Shown: positions 12,664 through 21,581 of the stretch, piece by piece
Position numbering within the stretch: position 1 is the stretch's first letter
Layout of the letters: each line of letters begins with the position of its first letter
Assembly (NCBI RefSeq): GCF_035046505.1
Contig: NC_089823.1
Location: 8,598,044-8,662,043 of the forward strand
Reading direction: 5' to 3'
Length of the DNA stretch: 64,000 bases
DNA from: Tiliqua scincoides
Lineage: Eukaryota > Chordata > Lepidosauria > Squamata > Scincidae
Program-made: the position numbers and the translations under genes
Notes under the pieces: generated by a model
What the model saw: only the letters and a program-made list of their open reading frames with translations
Databases searched by the model: none
What the model was told of the DNA's origin: nothing

Positions 12664-12839
12664 GGTAGAGTCATTAAGATGACAATCCAACAATCAGTCT
12701 CTCTCAAGATGCTAAGAAAGGCTTCACTCCCACCCCTTCCTTCACCAATGCAAAGTATCATTCTTTCACTTGCTCAGGGGGAAGGGAGTGGTCTTGGGTT
12801 GAAGGTGCCTGAAGAGAGAAAAATCTGTGAATAATTAGG

Positions 12840-13028
12840 TTATACCTGTAATCACTTGCATGACTGTCTCTCTCTACAACAGTAAGAAAAGCGGATTTTT
12901 AAACTGTGATTTTAAAGGGGTGCATTTTCCCTTTCTCCAGGGATCAGCACATTCCTTCTCATTTGCAGGGGCCATTTGCATTGAGACAAATCTGTGCGTA
13001 AAAAGTCAGTGTATAACAAGGTTGGACC
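12840..13028 (-). mobile_element. Tigger-like MITE arm
   Basis: The reverse complement matches 62271-62460, including the terminus CAGGTCCAACCTTGTTATAC. No coding capacity. Confidence 0.6.
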
Positions 13029-13069
13029 TGAACTCCTTTTCGCCACATAAAGGAAGAAGAGGTCAAAGT

Positions 13070-13445
13070 ACAGGAGTCCCTCGGTATCTGCAGGTGTTCG
13101 GTGCCACCCCCTTCCGGCGGGTACAGTTATCCGTGGACACGGGAGTTTCTTTGGAAACTATTTTACAAAATGAGTAAGAAAATTGTGCCGTTTGCAGGCC
13201 TGCAGAGCAGTCTTCTAACCTCCTGTATGCCACTTCCAGGTCTTGTCTTGCCCCAGAATGCAAAGCGCCACCTGGAAGTGACTTTCAGGAGCTCAGACAG
13301 CTGCTCTGCAGCCCTGCAAGGGGAACGAATTTGCAGCGGGACGATGGGAAAGCTATTTTATTTTTCATGTCTACTTTATGAACTGTTTTCTAAAGGGGAC
13401 CCTTGCATCCGCAGCTTCTGCCGTTGATTAAGGTGGGTCCACTGC
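13070..13445 (+). mobile_element. Tigger-like non-autonomous element
   Basis: The left end TACAGGAGTCCCTCGGTATC resembles Tigger-type termini. The interior is non-coding and decayed. The right end is uncertain. Confidence 0.45.
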
Positions 13446-13755
13446 ACTGAGTGTATTGTCACTTTGAGTGTGCACAAGAGAAAGCTGCACCAAAAACCAA
13501 GGTACCCAGTTCAGTTTAGGCTCTTCAGGCTGGACTGCCAAGAGCAGCAACCCTCCTGCTGGGCAGCAAGATGCAACAAGGTAGAATGGGTTGTAGTGGT
13601 TCTAGGAGGGAAGCAGGACCAGAGAGATGGAGCTTTTTCCTGGGGGAAAGGAGCACTGTGAAGCGCTCCGCAAAGGAGAACTGTCCAGACCGCTGGTATT
13701 GGTTTTGCTCCATGAGAGAAACACACTGGCCCTTTGGCAGCGGCTGGAATGGGGC

Positions 13756-14046
13756 AGGGCCTCTGAGAGGAATTTTATCAGGGGGCAAAAGGTGTATTTG
13801 CAAAGGTGGGGGGTGAAACAGCGGGGTGATGGGCAAAAAGAATAGGGGCAGGAAGGTGTGGCGCAGGGTGAGAGGAGGGTAGAGACAGTTGGAAAAGTCT
13901 TTGGAGCCCAGGTCTACCCACCCATGTGGCATCAGTAGTATCTCCAGTCATGGTAGTGTTCCCAGCATCCCGTATGGGCAACAAGTTTGGCTCCTGGGCC
14001 CCCCTTTTGACCCTGGGCCCCTTTACCCCCCTTTCCTAGGCCCTGG
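13756..14046. mobile_element. GC-rich interspersed repeat, GAGAGGAATTTTATCA family
   Basis: It starts with GCCTCTGAGAGGAATTTT and ends with TTTCCTAGGCCCTGG. Related copies are at 43117-43730 and 63521-64000. The ends are partly complementary, so a non-autonomous DNA transposon is likely, though an old LTR remains possible. Overlapping frames across it are chance. Confidence 0.55.
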
Positions 14047-14840
14047 AATGGGGGTGCTTCATAGGGTGCCAGTGGGTCAAATGAAACAAGGCAGAAAAAT
14101 GAGGAAAGGGGAAAAGAACAGAAGGCCAAGGGTCTGGTAATTCATCCATCCCTTAGTCAGCTACATCCGAAGATACATGTTGGCAGATGGCGGGGCGGGG
14201 GCTGCTGGGAGGCAGATGCAAATATTGAAGAAAGATACGGTGGTGGAAAGCAGAAGTTACCTGACCCCGAGGGTGCAGGAGGTTTCCTTTCTCTGGAGGA
14301 AAGTTTCAGGTACCTGCTGCTGTCTGCAGTGGAGGGTGGAGTTCTCTGAGCCCAGGAAAACGGTCACTTGTGCTTCAAGACAAGGCACTTCTTCCCTATT
14401 GTTCTGCACCTCGGTTTGCCCCGCATAGCACGCAGTGGGCTCATAGTCGTTGAAAGAGACAGGAGCAAAGGGAGGTCTTGCCAACCTCCAGTCCCCTCTT
14501 AGTCTAAAGGCTGAAATTTCCCCCAATCCAGGGGTTTGCTTCCAGGGTTGCCAACTGTAGCAGAGTTCTGGGTCTTCAAAGATTCCAACGAGCTTCAAGA
14601 AATGAGGAGAAATGAATTTAGGAAGGCGGATCATTTCCCCCTCTTGGGAGTGGGTGTCGCCTATTGTAAGGCTTTAGGAGCTACATTGCGGGGGGGGGAG
14701 CCTATCATAGACCTCAAAGAGGTCTACAAACATGAATTTTCCGACCTCCTTCCCTCTCCCTTCATTTCGGCCACCATGCTGGCACCAGTATACTCCTTTT
14801 CCCTCCTTTCCTGGATTTCCTCTCTCTCCTTCCTGTAGAT

Positions 14841-15069
14841 CAGTGATTTTCAACCTTTTTCATCTCAGGGCACACTGACAAGGTGCTAAAATTGTCAAGG
14901 CATACCTTTCATCTTTTTGAAAATTGAGAAGGTACACTATGCTGCTAGTGGGGGGCTAACATCCCCCAATGGCCCTAATAATAAATGATCCTCCCCAAAT
15001 TCCCACGGCACACCTGCACACTATTTGCGGCACACCAGTGTGCCATGGCACACTGGTTGAAAATTGATG
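14841..15069. mobile_element. hAT MITE (CAGTGATTTTCAACC termini)
   Basis: The ends CAGTGATTTTCAACC and GGTTGAAAATTGATG are inverted repeats. The 8-bp target duplication CTGTAGAT flanks it at 14833-14840 and 15070-15077, as expected for hAT elements. A second hAT starts directly after the right duplication. Confidence 0.85.
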
Positions 15070-15077
15070 CTGTAGAT

Positions 15078-15504
15078 CAGGGGTGCCCAAACCCTGGCCC
15101 GGGGGCAACTTGTGGCCCTCAGGGGCTCCCAATCAGGCCCTCAGGGAGCCCCCAGTCTCCAATGAGCCTCTGGCCCTCCAGAGACTTGTTGGAGCCCATG
15201 CTGGCCCGATGATCTCTCACCTGAGCTGTGCGATGAGGGCTCCCTCCACTGCTTGCTGTTTCACATCTGTCATGCAGCAGTGGTAGAGAAGGAAAGGCTG
15301 CCCTTTCTTTGTGCAAGGCCTTTTATAGGCCTTGAGCTACTGCAAGACCTTCATTCATTCATGTAAGTTCCATCTCTAATAAATTCATTTATGTAAATTT
15401 ATTCAAATTTAAAATGTAAATTAATTCTTTTTTTTCCCCAGCCCCCGATACAGTGTCAGAGAGATTATGTGGCCCTCCTATATCAAAATGTTTGGACACC
15501 CCTG
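15078..15504. mobile_element. hAT MITE (CAGGGGTGCCCAAACC termini)
   Basis: The ends CAGGGGTGCCCAAACC and TTTGGACACCCCTG are inverted repeats. The same 8-bp CTGTAGAT flanks it at 15070-15077 and 15505-15512. Related copies are at 25364-25780 and 27472-27923. Non-coding. Confidence 0.9.
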
Positions 15505-16436
15505 CTGTAGATAGTAACCACTTGAGTTTACAAACTGCTAAGAAACGTGGAACTGCTTTTTGATGTGGATTCCCCTTCTCTGCTTCTGTCACATTCTCGT
15601 CACAGTCAAAGTTTGTTTGCTGCAGTTTCACCCTCACCTCCCTCCCTCCCTCCTCTCTTCCTTCTGAACCACTGAGCTGTGCCACTGGCCACTGCACTGG
15701 GTCCCAGGATGCAAAGGGAATTTCCCCAGTGCACGCATGTTCATGTGTGTCTGAAAAGCACACCTGGTAACCATCTACACTGGTGCTTGGAAGAGACAGT
15801 AATGGGCTAGGTCTGGAACTAACAAAGGGGAGCTTCCAGCCTGATCATAAGCTGCCCTAGCACTGGCGCTAGACTCCCAGTACAGATGGGGAGTGTTGCA
15901 ACCGTGCCATAAGGAGGGCCTGCACTCTGAGAGGGCTACCGCCACACGCAGCAGAATAATCCTTGGATGCTGTCGAGAGCAGATAAGCGCCAAGCTGGGG
16001 CACCGCAGGCCAAGAAGCACCTGAAGGAGGAGACAGCAAGGCCACCAATGCTGGCGTCTGCTGAAGGAGCCGTCCCTGTTCTTCACAATGACGGGGCAGC
16101 CTGTGTCGTGACGGTGAGACTGGAAGGGTGGAACTGACCACCCAGTTTCTAGACAAGCCCTCCAAAGAAATACCCCAACAATCTTGTAGTGGTGGGGTCA
16201 AGCCCAGTGACAGCAGCTCTGCAGCCCCAAACCAGAGCCTGTGATGGTTAACCCCAACCCGGCTCTGCAGAACCGCTGAATCCAGGACCAGTAGCCCAAC
16301 TGGATCACACTGCCCTGAGGCGTCCCTTGTATCTGGGGAAAGAAGACAAACCACTTCCTGTTCAGAAATATGGTGGGCTCTGTGACGCAATAGACACCTG
16401 GCCATCCAGATGAAAGTAAAATTAGTAACAAAATTA

Positions 16437-16489
16437 GGGCTCAATCCTATCCTGCGCTGGCCCAAGGCGCACCTAGGATTGTACCCTTA
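16437..16489. mobile_element. 54-bp MITE remnant absent from copy B
   Basis: The ends GGGCTCAATCCTATCC and AGGATTGTACCC are partly inverted. The collinear site in copy B near 32590 reads straight through, so this is an insertion specific to copy A. A TTA-like duplication is possible. Confidence 0.55.
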
Positions 16490-16699
16490 GAATGCCTTTG
16501 AGCATCTGCTGCCTGGTCTGGGTCCATATCAAAGTGATGAGGGGACGTCAGGAGGGTGGGGCCACATTTCACAGATCCCTGTTGGACACCCCCGTCCCCC
16601 TGACTCAGAGTCGCCAGGAGTCTTGGACATCACACTTCTCTGATTAGCTGCAGTTTCTTGCTTTGGTCAGTGACGGCATTTCTTTTCTTCTTTCAACAG

Positions 16700-17124
16700 C
16701 ATCCGTTTGGGACCAGACTGGAAGTGAGAAGGAGCAGGCCGAGTCTTCACAGCAAAGAGCCCACAGAGGGGAGAAGCCCCATAAGTGCCAGGGGTGTGGA
16801 AAGAGCTTCACTCAGAGTGAGACTCAGAGTCATCAGAGAACTCACACAGGGGAGAAACCGTATAAGTGTCAGGAGTGTAGATTGACCTTCACTTGGACTG
16901 GTGGCCTTATAATCCGTCATAGAACCCAAACAGGGGAGAAACTCTGTAAGTGTCAGGAGTGTGGAAAGAACTTGAGTGATAATGGGAAACTTAAGCAACA
17001 CCGGAGAATCCACACAGGAGAGAAACCCTATAATTGCCAGGAGTGTGGAAAGACCTTCAGTCGGAGTGGTCATCTTATTAGCCACCAGAGAACCCACTCA
17101 AGAGAGAAACCTTATACAGCTTAG
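16700..17124 (+). pseudogene. C2H2 finger exon of copy A (four fingers, two damaged)
   Basis: The exon follows the acceptor TTTCAACAG and encodes a short linker ([12 protein letters not shown]) and four fingers joined by HTGEK-type linkers. Finger 1 ([16 protein letters not shown]) has 11 rather than 12 residues before the first His. Finger 2 ([13 protein letters not shown]...) has Arg and Gln at the two His positions. Finger 3 keeps Cys2His2 but has Leu for the conserved Phe. Finger 4 is canonical. The protein ends HSREKPYTA. Copy B has ten fingers, so six were lost here or gained there. Confidence 0.85.
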
Positions 17125-17272
17125 GAGTTTTAAAATTGGTTTTGTGCTCAGTCAGGCAACAAAAGCTGAGTTCCTTGCTTGCATCTAACAATAATGTTAG
17201 GAAAATTCCTGCTGTTCCTGCAGTGTTCGTTTGAAATGCAGATGATGTCCCTGCTTCTACCTGTTGTTCAAA

Positions 17273-17278
17273 AATAAA
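17273..17278 (+). terminator. AATAAA polyadenylation signal, copy A
   Basis: AATAAA lies about 150 bp after the stop codon and aligns with the signal at 33898-33903 in copy B. Confidence 0.6.
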
Positions 17279-17530
17279 ATTTGTGAAAATTGCCCTGTTA
17301 TTATTTTCTAGAATCTGTGGACTGGGTGTGGCTCAGTCATTGTCCAGGTTGGGTTCCAGCACCAATCCCTCTGATGCAGTGAACCATCCATTTAACAGCC
17401 CTTGATTATGGACTTCAGAAATGGACACTTTCTTCTTTAAAACTCAGATTAGTTGTATGCATTTTGCAGGTGCAAATCTCCATTCAGTGCATTTGGATTT
17501 AAAGGGCTTTCGGCATTAATGGAACCCCTT

Positions 17531-18227
17531 CCTCTGTCAGTCCCCCCTCCCTTTTCAGTAGCCTCGAGAAGGGACTAAAGGGTTGAGCACTCCTAAAGTT
17601 CCTTCCCCCCAAATCCTTCCCTTTTCCTTTCTAATTGGTGCACCAAATACAAGCACAAACATTCTCACTCCACAATCCAGAATCACACAGAACCTCACCA
17701 ATTAAAATAATGTTCAGTATATCTTTCTCAATCCATTAGTGAAGCACCTTATTTTTGATTGTTCATTTACAGTAAATCTCATGGTCCAATCTTATCGAAG
17801 AATTGTGCTGACAGAACGTGTATTCTGGAGGGGGTGGGGAGGGAGTGGAACGGGATGGATGGAACAGGGAGCTGACGGAGGCAGGGAGGAGGGTGGATTG
17901 GTCCCAGGAAGGGGACTGGTTGTGGAGCAGCCTTACCCGTGAAATTCTGATCCTTTCCCAGGCCTGCTCCTCCTTTCTGGGTCCACATGGACATGTCCCA
18001 GTGGTATCACTGGGTCTGCCAGTTCCACGTGACCCATCACAGGTCCAAGATGACCCAACGGTAGAGGTGTTTTTCAAACACCTGGAATTTTGTATTCAGT
18101 TGTAAGAAAAAACACAAAACGTGCCATTTCACATTTTAATTCCACAAATTTAAAAAAGACAACACCATTTTCAAACACCTTTACTCATTGGGCCAGCAGG
18201 GACTCCTCAGGAGAAAGAAACGAATGT

Positions 18228-18272
<45 letters not shown>

Positions 18273-18720
18273 AAATTCTGCAGTGACAGCAGCCAGTTAA
18301 AGATTCCTTCTCAGTGGGCTGGTCCATTGTACAGGCTCAGCAAAGGACAATTCCAAGCTTCTCGCTGTCTGTGCCCTGTGACAAATATGGGGAGGGGTCA
18401 AAGAAGGTATGACATTCAGGTGCAACCCAAGCTGCAGAGTCTCTGGGGGTCCCTCTGCAATCCTTGCCGGAAGGGGTCCCAACCAGCATTCCAAGTGATC
18501 TTCTCCCCAAGGGCTCTGTTGCCTTCAAGAGGCTGCAGCTGTGCAGTTCACTCACTGCATTCTGAGGTCCTGGTGGGTCCCCCATAAACAACTAATTTCA
18601 GGATGCAGCCAGTCCCTGTTGTTCACACCTCACGTGCACCAGACTGGGAGGCAGGTGTGGCTCAGCTCCCACCACCCCCTTGCTGACCATAAAGTGGTGC
18701 AACCCTCACTGCAGACCCCT
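17531..18720. other. spacer between the two KRAB-ZNF blocks
   Basis: Homology to the 3' end of copy B stops near 17530. The interval holds a CT microsatellite and no supported gene. A block at about 18480-18560 (GGCTGCAGCTGTGCAG core) resembles 54455-54535, suggesting an unnamed dispersed repeat. Confidence 0.45.
18229..18270. repeat. (CT)n microsatellite
   Basis: About 20 uninterrupted CT units. The Leu-Ser run in an overlapping frame comes from this repeat. Confidence 0.95.
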
Positions 18721-19086
18721 CTTGTTTCTTGCACACTGGAGACAGGATGAAAAACAGCCTACACAAAAACCACACAGCAAATGGTATTGCACTCCAAAGT
18801 ATATGGGCTGGAGTGGCCTGATCCTGTCCCCCATTCAGAATCATGACAAGGAGGGGGCCATGTTTTCCAGTACTAAGCTAGCAGGAGATGCAGCTGGCAT
18901 GGTGAGTGTGCGAAAAGGTGAAACACGAACATGCCCCAGTGCACTGGAAAGGGAAAAAGAGAACTTGCAAGCGCTTCTCGTGCAAGAAGCTGAAAAACTA
19001 ACGCAGAGAAAGGAGAGGAGCGAGAGAGATTTGTTAGTGCGCTTAATGTCCATGGGGTTTGTGAGTGTGGGTCTGCAGGGCCAGGG

Positions 19087-19105
19087 ACTACATTCCCCAG
19101 CAGGC
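19087..19105 (+). promoter_or_regulatory. ZNF143-like promoter motif, KRAB-ZNF copy B
   Basis: The motif ACTACATTCCCCAGCAGGC is identical to the one upstream of copy A and lies in the same GC-rich context about 2.5 kb before the start codon. It probably marks the copy B promoter; the first exon was not resolved. Confidence 0.5.
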
Positions 19106-19339
19106 CCTGCTGCGACCTGGACCCTGAGCCTGGAAGGGGAAGCCTTGCTGCAGGCCTGGCACAAGGAGGGCATCCTCAGGAGGGCCTGAGCCCAGCCAGG
19201 GAGGGAAGGAAAGGGGGGGGGCCTGGGAGCAGCAGGTGTGTGCAGAAGGCCCAGTGAGGAAGGGGATTGGCAGGTCCTGGGGGGCTGAGGGGGGAGAGAG
19301 ACTCTGCTCTGCACTGGGGAGCCAGGCGGGAGAAGGGCT

Positions 19340-19770
19340 GCTGGACTCTCCTCCTGCACCCAGGAAGAGTGGCATGGCTAGACTGAGCGCCACAGGCGCC
19401 TGGTGAAGGACCTGATGACGCCCCCTTTGGGGGTCCTGTTCCAAGGCCCCTCCAGTGATGGCCAGGCCCAGACTCTCGTGCACCCGTTTAGGCAGGCCTG
19501 TGCTGGACTAGCACCTACTTGTGCCTGGTGAGGGACCTGATGCAGCCCCTTTGGGGCCTCCTCTTCCTAGGCCCCTCCAGTGATGGCCAGGTCCAGACTC
19601 TCCTCCTGCACCCGTGAAGGGCGGCCTGTGCTGGACTGGCACCTACTTGTGCCTGGTGAGGGACCTGATGCAGCCCCCTTTGGGGGTCCTGTTCCGAGGC
19701 CCCTCCAGTGATGGCCAGGCCCAGACTCTCCTCCTGCCCCCATGAAGCAGGCCTTGTGCTGGGGTGAAGG
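19340..19770. repeat. GC-rich minisatellite, about 3.3 units of 125-128 bp
   Basis: The segment GGCCCCTCCAGTGATGGCC starts at 19445, 19570 and 19698, giving spacings of 125 and 128 bp. Copy A has only about 1.4 units of the same repeat. Minus-strand open frames across it are driven by composition. Confidence 0.9.
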
Positions 19771-19966
19771 GTCTTGTTGGGACATTGGCATAGCTAAAAG
19801 GGGTGCAAAGCAGAGACTTTTGGAGGGCACATCACCACAGTGTGCAAGTTGCCCCTCACCTCCCCTTCAGAGCCATGGTGGGTGGGGAAGCAAATCAGTG
19901 GCGAATGTGTTCATTTTTCAGCTTCCAGCGCTTACCAGAAGCACTAGTGAACTTTTTAAAAAAATC

Positions 19967-19967
<1 letters not shown>

Positions 19968-20035
<68 letters not shown>
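19968..20035. repeat. (ATT)n microsatellite
   Basis: About 22 ATT units. Poly-Ile, poly-Leu and poly-Asn frames here are artefacts of the repeat. Confidence 0.95.
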
Positions 20036-20943
20036 AGGGGGTAAATAGTAAAGGGCAAAAAAAAGAAGGTCAAGAAAAAACAGGAAAAACAAAACAAGCA
20101 AACAAAAAGGAAAAGAGGGGAAGAGGCGTGGGAATAAAAGGGGAGTGTTTAAGAAACTGTTGGATATTGCAGAAATGGGCAGTTTACGGGACAATCCGAG
20201 AACATATGTTAAAGACAGCTGGAGAATGTTTTATACATGGATGCGGAGTTAATTGGATATTAATGAGAGATATATTGTACAATTAAGAGATGTATTTTTT
20301 TAAATCTTCCAGCACGCTCAAGGTGTGTTAGTTTTTCAGTATGCTAGCCACACCATAATTTTGAAAAGTGCACTCAGAGCTAGAAAACATGGCCACCTAC
20401 ATGCATATTGTTTCTCTATCAGGAACATGGTGACCTCCGTGCAATTGATTTCAACGCCGGGACGCCATTATTTAATGAGCTGCGCTGGAACCATGCTACT
20501 GGCAGGCTAGAAACATCACTTCCTCCTGTTTTCTACCTAAACAAAGAAAAAAAAAACATAAGTTTTCATAAATGGGGGGGGGAGTGATGAACAGAGCAGT
20601 TCAGTGAGTTTCTTCCATCTGGGGGAGAGTCTGCCATCTGTGACTGCAGACTGTGACCTCACTTAGGAGACTGATCATTGGTGACACAAGCTTCTGTTAT
20701 GCTAATGCTTACCTCCTGTATATTCCACATTTATTGTTCTTCTCCAAAGATTTACCATTAGTTTAAACTTGCCTGAATGCCATTGGGATGCCATCAGGCA
20801 AGTCCTCAGTCCCCACTGACTGGAGAGCTCACATCAACTTTATGCAGGGTAATTGCTGGGACCCCTCCCCCCCCCCAGTGTTGGTGCAGAGAGGCCAAGC
20901 TCCTCTCTCAATGCTCCTCTGGCCAGGACTGCCTCTACATTCA

Positions 20944-21279
20944 GGGCAGGAGGTCTGGTCTAGAGGGTTGAGCCTCCATTTGCCTGAAGATAACATCCGA
21001 AGGTCGCCAGTTCGAGGCCACCGGCACTGTGCGACCTTGAAGCAGCTGACAAGCTGAGCCGAGCTATTCCATCTGCTCTGAGCGTGGGAGGATGGAGGCC
21101 AGAATGTGTGAGCAGATCAAGAAAGAAACATCTGAATGTTGTGGTTTCTTGAAAGATAGAACCTTCTTTCAATTGTAAAAATCCCTACAGGGATTTAAAT
21201 TAGCCTGCCTATGTAAACCGCCTTGAATAAAGTCTAAGGAGAAATCTGAGGACCAAGAAAGGCGGTATAGAAATAGCTG

Positions 21280-21360
<81 letters not shown>
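20944..21360 (+). repeat. tRNA-derived SINE with Bov-B-like tail
   Basis: The head has a box-A-like TGGTCTAGAGGG and box-B-like AGTTCGAGGCC. The tail has AAAGGCGGTATAGAAATA followed by a (TAC)n to (TTA)n microsatellite. The target duplication TACATTCA lies at 20936-20943 and 21361-21368. Copy A has one uninterrupted TACATTCA at the collinear site (9738-9745), so the insertion is specific to copy B. Confidence 0.9.
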
Positions 21361-21363
<3 letters not shown>

Positions 21364-21581
21364 ATTCAAAGATTGTGGGCTTCTACCATCAGGACTAATA
21401 GTCGTGACGTTCCTCCATGAATCTGCTCAATCTCCTCTGCAGCCATCACCTTAAATCGTGGAAAGGAATTGAAGCATGTACATGAAGCCAGTATAAGATT
21501 TAAAAACCTCATGGAGGCCTCCTTTCTCTTTCTTACAGGTAATAGAGAATCAGAGCAAGCCAATCCCTGGGGAGGAACAGA

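Larger units (their letters stand above)
9917..17124 (+). pseudogene. KRAB C2H2 zinc-finger gene, copy A (probable pseudogene)
   Basis: Three exon-like blocks match copy B in order and splice phase: 9917-9984, 11236-11362 (KRAB-A) and 16700-17124 (fingers). KRAB-ZNF proteins bind DNA and usually recruit KAP1/TRIM28 to silence chromatin. The codon aligned with the ATG of copy B is ACG, preceded by one extra base. The first donor reads GTGTTTTC where copy B has GTAAGGAA, matching an 8-bp loss. Finger 1 is one residue short between its second Cys and first His, and finger 2 has Arg and Gln where both zinc-binding His belong. The reading frame itself remains open through all three blocks, so an alternative upstream start cannot be excluded. 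Loss of function is the simplest reading. Confidence 0.7.

Noticed and set aside
18090-18587. 165-codon frame with a Leu-Ser run
   Set aside because: The frame is kept open partly by the (CT)n microsatellite, and nothing else in it is recognisable.
19340-19770. CRISPR-like array
   Set aside because: Units of 125-128 bp are directly tandem with no unique spacers, in a vertebrate genome.
20950-21030. tRNA gene
   Set aside because: Box A- and B-like words are present but the cloverleaf is not, and the sequence continues into a SINE body with flanking duplications.
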